Below are positions 1 to 7,172 of a DNA stretch of 11,779 bases, one piece after another; position 1 is the stretch's first letter, and every line of letters begins with the position of its first letter. Made by a program: the position numbers and the translations under genes. Source of the stretch: Candidatus Methanocomedens sp. (GTDB lineage Archaea; Halobacteriota; Methanosarcinia; Methanosarcinales; Methanocomedenaceae); the NCBI GenBank assembly GCA_013374385.1, contig QBUR01000175.1:1-11779 (forward strand), read 5' to 3'. Below the pieces are notes generated by a model that saw only the letters and a program-made list of their open reading frames with translations, was not told the origin of the DNA and made no database searches.

Positions 1-7
1 ATAATAG

Positions 8-17
8 TTATTTAAAG
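8..17 (+). promoter_or_regulatory. Putative TATA box of the initiator tRNA gene
   Basis: An AT-rich TTATTTAAAG element is centred about 30 bases before the mature tRNA 5' end, the usual archaeal TATA distance. Any BRE would lie at or beyond the window edge, so the call rests on spacing and composition alone. Confidence 0.4.
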
Positions 18-42
18 CCTTTACCCATCCTTTAAACATAGT

Positions 43-117
43 AGCGGGGTGGGGTAGTCAGGAAATCCCGACGGGCTCATAACCCGTAGATCCATGGTTC
101 GAATCCATGCCCCGCTA
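43..117 (+). tRNA. Initiator tRNA-Met (CAT)
   Basis: A full cloverleaf can be folded by eye. The acceptor stem AGCGGGG (43-49) pairs with CCCCGCT (110-116), with discriminator A117. The anticodon stem is 71-75 with 83-87, its loop CTCATAA carries CAT at 78-80, and the T arm is CATGG-TTCGAAT-CCATG (93-109). Two features mark it as the initiator rather than an elongator or tRNA-Ile2: the A1:U72 terminal pair typical of archaeal and eukaryotic initiators, and three consecutive G:C pairs (GGG/CCC) next to the anticodon loop. The 3' CCA is not encoded, as TCA follows the discriminator, so CCA would be added by tRNA nucleotidyltransferase. No intron is seen. Confidence 0.95.
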
Positions 118-120
118 TCA

Positions 121-132
121 TTTTCATTTATA
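121..132 (+). terminator. T-rich tract after the tRNA
   Basis: TTTTCATTTATA follows the tRNA by three bases. Archaeal RNA polymerase ends transcripts at short T tracts without needing a hairpin, so this is a plausible tRNA terminator, though the run is short. Confidence 0.3.
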
Positions 133-180
133 ATGGATTCCGTAGTTAGTATTAGTCTTCTATTTATTTTGTAGAAAAAT

Positions 181-188
181 TTTTAAAC
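181..188 (+). promoter_or_regulatory. Putative TATA box before the CNNM-type gene
   Basis: TTTTAAAC lies about 42 bases before the proposed TTG start and would place transcription near 208-212. A GGAG at 211-214 would then sit at the very 5' end of the transcript. The call rests on composition and spacing only. Confidence 0.35.
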
Positions 189-225
189 CCCTTCAAACCT
201 ATTAATATCTGGAGTTTACATAGAA

Positions 226-1272
226 TTGATTGATCTTACAACATTGATTGAATTAATCGTAGTCATAATCCTGGTAAGTCTTTCGGCCTTTTTTTCATCA
301 TCCGAAACCGCTTTTATCGGAGTCAACCGTATAAAGATGCTTCATCTTGCAGAGACAGGTGACCGCCGGGCCAGGATTATTCATGACGAACTTCAGCATC
401 CTGAGAAGTTTATCACCACTATACTTGTTGGTAATAATGTCGTAAATGTGGCAGCATCGGTGCTTGTCACAGTAATTGTGTTAAGATATTTCGGCAATGC
501 CGGCATTGCCATCGCTACCGGTGTAATGACCGTGGTCATCCTGGTATTTGGCGAGATTGTCCCTAAAACCTTTGCCACCCGGCACGCTGATACCTATGCC
601 CTCAGGATCGCCGGGTTCCTGGAGCTTCTGAGCAAACTGCTATATCCACTGGTTTTGGTCTTTACAGAGATAACCAATGTTGTGCTGCACGTATTAGGAG
701 TTAAAGAAAAGATAAAGAATCCATTTATCACAGAAGACCATATCAAGTTCATTCTGAAAGTAGGAGTAGAAGAAGGCGTAATCAAACACCATGATAGGCA
801 GTATATGCAGAATGTACTGGATTTCAGTGATGAAAAAGCCAAGACAGCTATGACCTATAAAAGCCACATGGTCACGGTTGAAAATTCCGAGACTCTCATT
901 GAAGCACTTGAAAAAATAAATGAATCCGGTCATTCAAGGCTGCCTGTGTGGGAAGGTCATTTCGACAATGTAATTGGTATGATATTTGCCAAAGACCTGC
1001 TCAAATACCGTGATGAGGAACTTGAAACCAAGACCATTAAAGAGATACTGCGACCAATACTGATGGTAAAAAAGGACCGCAAGATAGCCTCGATATTCAG
1101 GGAACTGCAATCAAAGAAGATCCAGATCGCAGTTGTGGTGGATGAAGCTCAAAAAGTAGTTGGACTGCTGTCTATTGAAGATATCCTTGAAGAGATAGTT
1201 GGCGAGATACTTGATGAATATGACATCGAGGAGATGAGTAACGGTATCCTTCCCAAACCCCAGAATAAATAG
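226..1272 (+). CDS. CNNM/HlyC-CorC family membrane protein (DUF21 + CBS pair)
   Basis: An integral membrane protein of the CNNM/CorC group, members of which act in Mg2+ or other cation transport or its control. The DUF21 part occupies residues 1-160, with hydrophobic spans at about 7-27, 63-86, 92-113 and 127-155. It contains the family signatures SSSETAF (24-30) and GEIVPK (109-114). A cytosolic pair of CBS domains, which usually bind adenine nucleotides, covers about 205-330. The protein stops soon after the CBS pair, so the C-terminal CorC_HlyC domain found in many longer members (about 420-440 residues) is absent. The start is TTG with GGAG 11 bases upstream; no better start is visible. 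It appears monocistronic, since a promoter-like gap separates it from the lipoate genes. The family is secure; the transported ion cannot be read from sequence. Confidence 0.88.
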   Translation: MIDLTTLIELIVVIILVSLSAFFSSSETAFIGVNRIKMLHLAETGDRRARIIHDELQHPEKFITTILVGNNVVNVAASVLVTVIVLRYFGNAGIAIATGVMTVVILVFGEIVPKTFATRHADTYALRIAGFLELLSKLLYPLVLVFTEITNVVLHVLGVKEKIKNPFITEDHIKFILKVGVEEGVIKHHDRQYMQNVLDFSDEKAKTAMTYKSHMVTVENSETLIEALEKINESGHSRLPVWEGHFDNVIGMIFAKDLLKYRDEELETKTIKEILRPILMVKKDRKIASIFRELQSKKIQIAVVVDEAQKVVGLLSIEDILEEIVGEILDEYDIEEMSNGILPKPQNK

Positions 1273-1331
1273 CATTGACCGTTAACAGTTCAATATGATG
1301 TGAACAAATAACTATTTAGGCAGCCTCTTCC

Positions 1332-2156
1332 ATGTGGATTCAGGAGCCAGATATCGTGTGGCGGTTTGTGGATGCAGATTTAATAGACGGGGCATACAGC
1401 GCTGCCCTATTCCATTCCATCGGGCGCCATGTGGGTTCGGGGAATAGCGATGAAACCATACTTTTTTGGAGAGTCAAACGTCCCACTCTTTATTTGGGTT
1501 ACCACCAGTTTGTGGAAGACGAGGTCCATGAAGCCTATTGCCAGGAGCACAATATTGACATTGTGCGCAGGATACTGGGGGGCGGATGCGGATACTGTGA
1601 CCTGGACCAGGTGCTGTTCTCAGTCATAGGTACACAGGACGGGCTAATGCCGGGCAATGTCCAGGCTGCATACAATAAGGTGCTATCAGGCATGCTACTG
1701 GCACTTGTTGCTCTTGGATTGGAAGGTGAGTTGGACCCGGCCCGAAACGGCGTGTTCGTACAGGGACGCAAGATATCCGGCAATGCCCAGGGGCGGTTTG
1801 ACGGTGCTGTAATGGTCAATGGTAGTTTTTTGCTCTATTTTGATTTCGATACCATGGACCATGTGCTAAAGCACCCTACTATGAACCTGCGGCCCAATGT
1901 GAAGACTGCCAGGGATGGCATGGTCACCCTGTCCGACCTGATTGAACTACCGTCAATTGCAGCAATAAAACAGGCACTGTGCATGGGTTTTGAGGAGGCG
2001 CTGGACATTGGGACCTATGGGGGCACTATATCGGATGAGGAAGAGAAGCTGGCTGTTGATTTGACACGGCAGTATGCATCAGTTGAATGGACATACCGTA
2101 TGGACCATAAGAGGGCAAAACGAAAAAAAAGTATAGTGAACATAAGCCAATCATAA
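1332..2156 (+). CDS. Divergent LplA/LipB-fold (BPL_LplA_LipB) protein, first lipoate-ligase-like gene
   Basis: A protein of the biotin/lipoate ligase fold, whose members attach lipoate or octanoate to a lysine of a carrier protein. The RR-x-x-GGG loop is at 79-85 and the conserved lysine K147 lies in GRKISGNAQ. The LplA-typical YxSxEWTYR motif is near 248-256, followed by a basic tail. It departs from normal LplA in several places: RRILGGGCGYCD replaces the usual RR-x-(S/T)-GGG-AV-(Y/F)-HD, and RNGV (138-141) replaces the usual Asn-Asp. In known LplA that Asp helps bind Mg2+ and the acyl-adenylate. It may thus be a transferase, a substrate-specific ligase or a non-adenylating partner; it also lacks the catalytic Cys of LipM at the expected place. 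The ATG has no clear ribosome site, and GTG at 1356 is an alternative that would begin next to WRF. It is probably the first gene of the lipoate operon, 33 bases before lplB. Confidence 0.8.
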   Translation: MWIQEPDIVWRFVDADLIDGAYSAALFHSIGRHVGSGNSDETILFWRVKRPTLYLGYHQFVEDEVHEAYCQEHNIDIVRRILGGGCGYCDLDQVLFSVIGTQDGLMPGNVQAAYNKVLSGMLLALVALGLEGELDPARNGVFVQGRKISGNAQGRFDGAVMVNGSFLLYFDFDTMDHVLKHPTMNLRPNVKTARDGMVTLSDLIELPSIAAIKQALCMGFEEALDIGTYGGTISDEEEKLAVDLTRQYASVEWTYRMDHKRAKRKKSIVNISQS

Positions 2157-2189
2157 CTATAATGAAGAATAGAGAATGGAGAGGGCAGT

Positions 2190-2483
2190 ATGGTACTGGA
2201 AGATTATCGAAAAGGCATCCATAAGTCAAAGGGCGGAGTTATCCGCTCTTTTTTGAAAGTGGATGGAGGAAACATTACAGACATCACATTTTCAGGAGAT
2301 TTTTTCATGTACCCTGAAGATGCGATTGATAGTATCGAGAAAGGATTGAAAGGCACGGCTGCTAACAATGATGCAATCCTGTTGGCAGTGGAACAGGTGT
2401 ATGAATCAGAGCATATCCAGTCACCGGGCACCACTCCAGAGGATTTCACTCTGTCCATAATGCAGGCAGTAGGAGGCGATTAG
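2190..2483 (+). CDS. lplB: LplB, small subunit of bipartite lipoate-protein ligase
   Basis: A 97-residue protein matching the LplA C-terminal/accessory domain, which in Thermoplasma is a separate subunit (LplB) that LplA needs to activate lipoate. Typical features are KGGVIR (15-20), the VDGGNITDITFSGDFF stretch (24-39) and the following helix with Pro-Glu-Asp-Ala. The product is cytosolic. The ATG has a GGAGAGG ribosome site about 8 bases upstream. The gene lies between the two LplA-like genes and its stop abuts the ATG of the second, so it could serve either or both. The length is normal for a stand-alone LplB. The neighbour LplA at 2484 lacks this domain, which supports a two-subunit ligase. 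Confidence 0.88.
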   Translation: MVLEDYRKGIHKSKGGVIRSFLKVDGGNITDITFSGDFFMYPEDAIDSIEKGLKGTAANNDAILLAVEQVYESEHIQSPGTTPEDFTLSIMQAVGGD

Positions 2484-3230
2484 ATGGAACAGTGGAGATT
2501 TATTGATTTTGGCAAGGTGGATATCAGGTATATGATGGCCATCAACGAGTCCATACACCGCAGTGATGAAGGTAATACCCTGTTCTTCTGGGCACCTACC
2601 AAATCTATCATCCTTGGTTATTTCCAGAAAGCTGCAGTGGAACTTGACCTTGAAAAATGTAAGGATTATACCCTTGTCAGGCGCACCAGCGGCGGCGGTA
2701 TTGCATTTTCAGATGACCTTGACAGGCAGATAAACTACGGTGTAGTAGGGACCATAGATGACGACAAGTTCCCACTGGATATTGTGGAATCATATCAGCA
2801 GATATGCGGTATGCTCATTGATACTTTGAAAGAGTACGGACTGAATGCAGGTTTTCGTCCTATCAACGATGTGACAGTGGATAATAAAAAGATATCGGGC
2901 AATGCCATGACCCGGCGGGACAACAAAACCCTACAGCACGGCACCCTGTTGCTTGACTTCGATATCAAGGAAATGCTGCGCATTTCCAACATTCCTAAGG
3001 AGAAGTACATGGATAAACAGATACAGTCCATTGAACAGGGTATGACGTGGATGGACCGGGAACTGGGTTATCAATTGGATTTGGAAGAGGTCAAGGGGAA
3101 GATTCGCAAGAACTTTGAGAGACGGTTTGGCGTTGAATTGATCGAGTCGGCCCTTTCAGGAAAGGAAGAAGCTATGGTCAAGGAACTGCTGCCTAAATAC
3201 TATTCTGACGAATGGACATACAAACGATAA
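2484..3230 (+). CDS. lplA: LplA, catalytic subunit of bipartite lipoate/octanoate-protein ligase
   Basis: This enzyme activates lipoate (or octanoate) with ATP and transfers it to a carrier lysine, probably with LplB. WRFIDFG starts the domain (4-10). RRTSGGG (66-72) forms the substrate loop. IND (127-129) keeps the Asp used for Mg2+/adenylate binding, and KKISGNA has the key lysine at 136. YSDEWTYKR closes the protein, as is usual for LplA proteins that use a separate LplB. The His that commonly follows the GGG loop is Ser here (FSDD). The start is set by AGGAGG about 8 bases before the ATG, inside the end of lplB, and there is no gap to lplB. It keeps more of the canonical catalytic residues than the first LplA-like protein and is the better candidate for the working ligase. 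Seven bases separate it from the first radical SAM gene. Confidence 0.9.
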   Translation: MEQWRFIDFGKVDIRYMMAINESIHRSDEGNTLFFWAPTKSIILGYFQKAAVELDLEKCKDYTLVRRTSGGGIAFSDDLDRQINYGVVGTIDDDKFPLDIVESYQQICGMLIDTLKEYGLNAGFRPINDVTVDNKKISGNAMTRRDNKTLQHGTLLLDFDIKEMLRISNIPKEKYMDKQIQSIEQGMTWMDRELGYQLDLEEVKGKIRKNFERRFGVELIESALSGKEEAMVKELLPKYYSDEWTYKR

Positions 3231-3237
3231 GGAGGAA

Positions 3238-4275
3238 TTGGAGGTTAGAGAGTTCGACCTGGAACAGATAGTGCCTCAACAATTGCGTGACCGAATGGAG
3301 GGTGCAAGGACCCGCACCATCGCACGGTCTGGCAAACAGTTGAACTTCTATATCACATCCAACCTTTTCCCCTCCATTTCCATCACTGGCAGCCAATGCA
3401 GTCTCAATTGTAAACACTGCGGCGGAAAGCTGCTGGAACGGCTCATACCCTGTATGACGCCGGACGACCTGGTGTCTACTGCACTGGCGGCAGAGGCGCA
3501 GGGGGCGAAAGGTATACTCGTAACCGGGGGTTGTGATTCAATTGGCAAGGTACATGTTCCTGCCATGGCCGCTGCCATTGCGACCATCAAAGAACGTACC
3601 GGTCTGATCGTGATTGCACATACAGGTTTCATAACGCCAGACGAGGCCGGATTGTTGCGGGATTCCGGGCTGGACGGCGTGGGTTTTGATGTGGTGGGTG
3701 ATATGGCCACTGCTCGTGAAGTGTACGGTCTTGACCTGTCAGAGCAGGATTACATTTCAAGCCTGGATGCCCTCTCGGATGCAGGTATCATGCTATTCCC
3801 CCACGTTTGCGTGGGGCTGAATGCGGGCCGGGCAGGAGGTGAACTCCGTGCCCTTGAGATGATAATGGGGCACAAGGTGAGTACTGTGGTGATAACAGGC
3901 CTGATGCCGGTTGAAGGTACTCCCTTTTCGGGCGCTAAACCTGACCCCCTGGACTTTTCCAGGGTGATAACAGCAGCAGTGGAACTGTTCCCCGATACGC
4001 CTATTACTCTTGGCTGCGCCCGCTCATCAGGCCGGGACCGGGAACTCATTGACTACCTGGCCATCGAGAGCGGAGTTGAGAATATTGCTATCCCTACCAG
4101 ATATGCTGTGGAATATGCAAAGCGCAATGGTTATTCAACTGGTTATTACGGCACCTGCTGCGGTCTGCCGCCCAGTGACGACACCAGGATTGATACGCCT
4201 TTATACGATACCAGAGCGGCTGCGCCATTGTGTGGTGCCGATAGCGCATCGGCCTTGCACGGAGGCGGGATATGA
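3238..4275 (+). CDS. Radical SAM protein, LipS1/LipS2-type lipoyl synthase component (type A, copy 1)
   Basis: A biotin-synthase-like radical SAM protein with the SAM-cluster motif CSLNCKHC (C54, C58, C61) in an N-terminal barrel. Further cysteines that could hold a second cluster are C72, C99 (TGGC), C260 (CAR) and the pair C307-C308. Known LipS1 and LipS2 were once annotated as biotin synthases; they carry two [4Fe-4S] clusters each and together insert the two sulfurs of lipoate. The setting directly after lplA favours this role, but I cannot say which of the two it matches. A tail of about 37 residues follows the Cys pair and is missing in the paralogue at 5317-6273. The start is TTG with GGAGG only two bases away, which is very close; GTG 3271 or ATG 3295 are alternatives, though comparison with the paralogue favours the longer form. 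It overlaps the next gene by ATGA. Confidence 0.82.
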   Translation: MEVREFDLEQIVPQQLRDRMEGARTRTIARSGKQLNFYITSNLFPSISITGSQCSLNCKHCGGKLLERLIPCMTPDDLVSTALAAEAQGAKGILVTGGCDSIGKVHVPAMAAAIATIKERTGLIVIAHTGFITPDEAGLLRDSGLDGVGFDVVGDMATAREVYGLDLSEQDYISSLDALSDAGIMLFPHVCVGLNAGRAGGELRALEMIMGHKVSTVVITGLMPVEGTPFSGAKPDPLDFSRVITAAVELFPDTPITLGCARSSGRDRELIDYLAIESGVENIAIPTRYAVEYAKRNGYSTGYYGTCCGLPPSDDTRIDTPLYDTRAAAPLCGADSASALHGGGI

Positions 4276-5267
4276 GCCGAGTCAGGGCATCATTGGGTAC
4301 GCTCGCGGTATTGGGCATGGAACTAATGCTCATGGACGCGCCTCCCACCACAGCATACCTGCAAATATACACTGAGCAGCGCTGCCGGGCCAATTGCCTA
4401 TTCTGTTCCCAGGCGAAGGATTCGGAAGGTGAATTGAAGCAAATCGCCAGGGGCCAGTACATGCCAGCAGACCTGGAAGAAGTCGTGAGGCGGTTGGGAA
4501 TCGCTTTTGAGAAAGGTTACCTCCACAGGGCCTGTATCCAGACGGCGATGTATCCTGGCATGTGGGAGGACACCGTGTACCTGATAGGGCGCATCAGGGA
4601 TACATGCAGCATTCCAATATCACTATCTGTATTCCCCCTTGATGATATGAAATATCAAACGTTGGCAAGACTGGGCGTGGACCAACTGGTAATACCGCTG
4701 GACGCTTCGACCCCCGATTTATTCCACAGGATCAAAGGTAAGGGAGCAGGAGGTCCTTTTACCTGGGAGAGCCATATGGACGGACTTAAACGGGCAGTAG
4801 CTGTATTTCCGCATGTGGGCACTCATATCATTGTTGGCATGGGCGAGACCGACAAGGAAATGGTAGAACTGGTGGGCAGGCTGCATGGTATGGGTATTAA
4901 TGCTGCGCTATTTGCATATACTAAGCTTCCTGGAACTAGAGCAGTGGATGTGGTGAACACAAAGCCCGACATCAGACATTACCGCAGGGTGCAGATTGCT
5001 TCATACCTGTTACGACATAATCTGGTGCGGCTGGATGACATGGAGTTCGAGGGTGGGGACCTTACTCATTTCGGACTGGATGAACACGACCTGGAAGCAG
5101 TACTAGAAAAGGGCGAGGCTTTCATGACTACGGGATGTGCCAACTGCAACCGGCCCTATGCCACCGAGACCCACGACCTTGTGTACAATTATCCTGTAGC
5201 TCCGAATGGCGGTGAGATAAACAGGATAAAACAGCAGATAGAGAATGAGATGGAGATGGAGATGTAG
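4272..5267 (+). CDS. Radical SAM protein, LipS1/LipS2-type lipoyl synthase component (type B)
   Basis: A second kind of biotin-synthase-related radical SAM protein. CRANCLFC gives the SAM-cluster ligands C38, C42 and C45. A RACIQ motif (C88) and a C-terminal CANCNRPY motif (C289, C292) are probable ligands of a second cluster. The CNRPY ending differs clearly from the Cys-Cys ending of its neighbours on both sides, so it would be the partner subunit of a two-enzyme lipoyl synthase in which each enzyme adds one sulfur to the octanoyl carrier. The start is firm: GGAGG six bases before the ATG, and ATGA overlap with the upstream gene implies coupled translation. The last seven residues are an acidic Glu-Met repeat encoded by a hexamer tract, and the stop codon lies inside that tract, so the C-terminal end may vary among relatives. 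Confidence 0.83.
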   Translation: MSRVRASLGTLAVLGMELMLMDAPPTTAYLQIYTEQRCRANCLFCSQAKDSEGELKQIARGQYMPADLEEVVRRLGIAFEKGYLHRACIQTAMYPGMWEDTVYLIGRIRDTCSIPISLSVFPLDDMKYQTLARLGVDQLVIPLDASTPDLFHRIKGKGAGGPFTWESHMDGLKRAVAVFPHVGTHIIVGMGETDKEMVELVGRLHGMGINAALFAYTKLPGTRAVDVVNTKPDIRHYRRVQIASYLLRHNLVRLDDMEFEGGDLTHFGLDEHDLEAVLEKGEAFMTTGCANCNRPYATETHDLVYNYPVAPNGGEINRIKQQIENEMEMEM

Positions 5268-5306
5268 ATGTAGGTAGAGATGAAGGTGGAGATTGAGATT
5301 GAGGTG
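5241..5306 (+). repeat. Degenerate hexamer tandem repeat (consensus GAGATG), 11 units
   Basis: Reading in steps of six from 5241 gives gagaat, gagatg three times, tagatg, taggta, gagatg, aaggtg, gagatt twice and gaggtg. The tract begins inside the preceding radical SAM gene, supplies its Glu-Met tail and its stop codon (TAG 5265-5267, a GAG-to-TAG change), and runs almost to the next start at 5317. Many units contain GGAG or GAGGTG and so resemble ribosome-binding sites; the last unit sits 10 bases before that ATG. It is probably a product of replication slippage. Confidence 0.9.
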
Positions 5307-5316
5307 ATTGTGGAAC

Positions 5317-6273
5317 ATGGACTTTGATATACGTAATGTGCATCAGCGCATAATGGATATGCAGGACATAAGCCCTGATCTTAAAATGGCTATGAAATCC
5401 GCTTTTGATGTACGCTTACATAATTTCTCAAACAGGGTGCAATTCTTCACCCGCCCCTTCACACCTGTGTCGGTCACAGGCACACACTGCGCCCTCAACT
5501 GCAAGCATTGTTCTACTCACTATCTGGAGCACATGGTGGATGCCGCATCCAACGACCTGCATCACATCGCAGGTGACCTTGCCAGGGGGGGCGAAAACGG
5601 TATACTGCTCTCGGGAGGCAGCAGGCACGACGGGTCAGTACCTACCTATGAACATGTGGATACCATCAGGTCATTAAAGTCGGTCTTTGGCCTGAAGATA
5701 AGCGCACATACGGGGTTGGTTGATAGAGAACAGGCATCCCGTCTTCGGGATTATGGGCTTGACATGGCCCTTGTGGATGTGATTGGTAGTGAAAGTACCA
5801 TTCAGGATGTATACGGGCTGGACAGGACGCCCGAGGATTATGACAGCACCCTTGCAAATCTCGCTGCAAAGGGCATAGCACTGGCACCCCATATTATAGT
5901 GGGACTACATGGCGGCGAACTGGACGGCGAGTTCCGTGCACTTCAGATGGTACGGCAGTACAACCCTGAAGTGGTGGTTATCGTGGTATTCATACCTACA
6001 GATGGTACTGATTATGGAACTGCCCGAAAACCTGACATTAATGACGTTGTTGAAGTGATGACTGCTGCCAGGGAGATGTTCCCGTCCACGCCTTTGTCGC
6101 TCAGTTGTGTACGCCCGGGCGGCAAGTATCGTTCAATACTTGACGAATGTGCCCTGCTCTGCGGGGTGGACCGGATTGCAGTACCCGGCAGGCACTGTTA
6201 CCGCACAGCAGAAGAAATGGGCCTTGACATCATGGAAGTGGATAAGATGTGCTGTTCATACGGAGGCGTTTAA
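5317..6273 (+). CDS. Radical SAM protein, LipS1/LipS2-type lipoyl synthase component (type A, copy 2)
   Basis: A paralogue of the protein at 3238-4275. They share the SAM-cluster motif (CALNCKHC; C58, C62, C65), SAHTG, DVYGLD/EVYGLD, the C(A/V)R motif (C264) and the terminal Cys pair (C312-C313). Cysteines at the positions of C72, C99 and C191 of copy 1 are absent here, and copy 2 has others (C278, C282, C294), so the environment of the second cluster may differ. The protein ends five residues after the Cys pair. I chose ATG 5317, since GAGGTG of the last hexamer unit is well spaced for it; TTG 5308 would add three residues. Its stop abuts the ATG of the next gene. It may be a duplicate serving the second GcvH-like carrier, or have taken on a new sulfur-insertion substrate; lipoate involvement is inferred from context and kinship. 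Confidence 0.8.
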   Translation: MDFDIRNVHQRIMDMQDISPDLKMAMKSAFDVRLHNFSNRVQFFTRPFTPVSVTGTHCALNCKHCSTHYLEHMVDAASNDLHHIAGDLARGGENGILLSGGSRHDGSVPTYEHVDTIRSLKSVFGLKISAHTGLVDREQASRLRDYGLDMALVDVIGSESTIQDVYGLDRTPEDYDSTLANLAAKGIALAPHIIVGLHGGELDGEFRALQMVRQYNPEVVVIVVFIPTDGTDYGTARKPDINDVVEVMTAAREMFPSTPLSLSCVRPGGKYRSILDECALLCGVDRIAVPGRHCYRTAEEMGLDIMEVDKMCCSYGGV

Positions 6274-7155
6274 ATGGCGCAGCCATTCCTGGAACCGGTG
6301 GCACAGTGCATGGGAGTTACAATCTTTGCACCAACGGCTGGTAAATTTTCGTTCATGAAGAGCCCTTTTGCCGCCCACACCACCTTAAGTGCCGTGGACA
6401 TCTATCCAGGCGGGGGTTTCGGGGATATGGCGCCATCGCCAGTGGACGGTACAGTGATAGATATCAGGGAATATCTGACCCCCACACCGTTTAAGTCCCG
6501 TGACTTTAAGGAATATATCACAGCCATAAGGCAGGGGGACAGCGTGGTCAAAATATTACATATGAAACCAGCTGTGAAGGTAGGGGATACCATATCTGCT
6601 GGTGACCCGCTGGGTATCCTGGTACATAATGGCTATTTCTATTTCTGGAATGAACCGCCCTTGCATGTGGAGGTCAGACAGCAAGGAGATTATATCCGTG
6701 CCAGTAACTACAATCCGCTCAAATTATGCTTCGAATTTTCCAGTACCGATACTTCACTGGAATCCAATATCCAATGCAAAGTAGTATTTTCAGATGAGAG
6801 ATTTGCCTTGCTCACGGGTGGATACGATGGGCAGACGGTAAAGGGCTACAGGCTCGGAGGCTGTCTGCTGGACGGTCTGGTACCGATGGCGCAGATGGAT
6901 GATATTGATTATTTCGGGCTTATCGGACTGCACCCGCCTTGTGAGGTTATGAGGGTGGAGGGTAACCGGTATATGGTCTCAACTGGCAAGGTACGGGCCG
7001 AAATACTGGCGGGCGGGCATGTGGACTGCCGGGCACTTGCATTCTCACTGTCCTATTCGGTTCCTACCATCAAAGTGATACCAAAACAGTACGGCCAGAA
7101 ACTTTTTAATGTGGGAGATGATGTGATAATCGGATTATCTTTATGCAAGGATTGA
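6274..7155 (+). CDS. Uncharacterised protein with M23/LytM-like duplicated hybrid motif, lipoate-operon associated
   Basis: I do not recognise a named family. Residues about 15-150 resemble the M23 peptidase (LytM) hybrid-barrel fold: H35 followed by VDIYP (D42), APVDG-like SPVDGTV (55-61), LHMKP (H96), a KVGDTISAGDPLG turn (102-114) and LHVEV (130-134). The H35, D42 and H131 positions fit the M23 zinc ligands, but the first His of the HxH motif is Pro129, so peptidase activity is doubtful. Residues 155-293 form a second, beta-rich part without a recognised motif. There is no signal peptide or membrane span, so it is cytosolic, unlike wall peptidases. Translation is tied to the previous gene: GGAGG lies in that gene's end and its stop abuts this ATG. 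GcvH-like 1 follows 17 bases later. Hybrid-barrel proteins include lipoyl and biotinyl domains, so a role in binding, shuttling or maturing the carrier is possible, but this is speculation. Confidence 0.6.
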   Translation: MAQPFLEPVAQCMGVTIFAPTAGKFSFMKSPFAAHTTLSAVDIYPGGGFGDMAPSPVDGTVIDIREYLTPTPFKSRDFKEYITAIRQGDSVVKILHMKPAVKVGDTISAGDPLGILVHNGYFYFWNEPPLHVEVRQQGDYIRASNYNPLKLCFEFSSTDTSLESNIQCKVVFSDERFALLTGGYDGQTVKGYRLGGCLLDGLVPMAQMDDIDYFGLIGLHPPCEVMRVEGNRYMVSTGKVRAEILAGGHVDCRALAFSLSYSVPTIKVIPKQYGQKLFNVGDDVIIGLSLCKD

Positions 7156-7172
7156 AGAGGTGAAATTGCAAA

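Noticed and set aside
43..117. Elongator tRNA-Met or tRNA-Ile2 (CAT anticodon)
   Set aside because: The A1:U72 pair and the GGG/CCC anticodon stem identify the initiator.
5241..5306. Repeat tract as a CRISPR or regulatory array
   Set aside because: The units are 6 bases with no spacers and are degenerate; a slippage microsatellite explains them.
5103..5343. Two reverse-strand open frames with His-Leu or Pro-Ser repeat products
   Set aside because: They are readings of the GAGATG hexamer repeat and the end of the type B radical SAM gene on the other strand; low-complexity products without start signals.
3238..6273. Radical SAM genes as biotin synthase (BioB) or classical lipoyl synthase LipA
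   Set aside because: The ligase, LplB and GcvH-like neighbours point to lipoate. The classical LipA N-terminal CxxxxCxxxxxC auxiliary motif is not present. Extra cysteines and the two-type pairing fit LipS1/LipS2 better.
6274..7155. Active M23 cell-wall peptidase
   Set aside because: The first His of the HxH motif is Pro, there is no signal peptide, and a cell-wall role makes little sense within a cytosolic lipoate operon.
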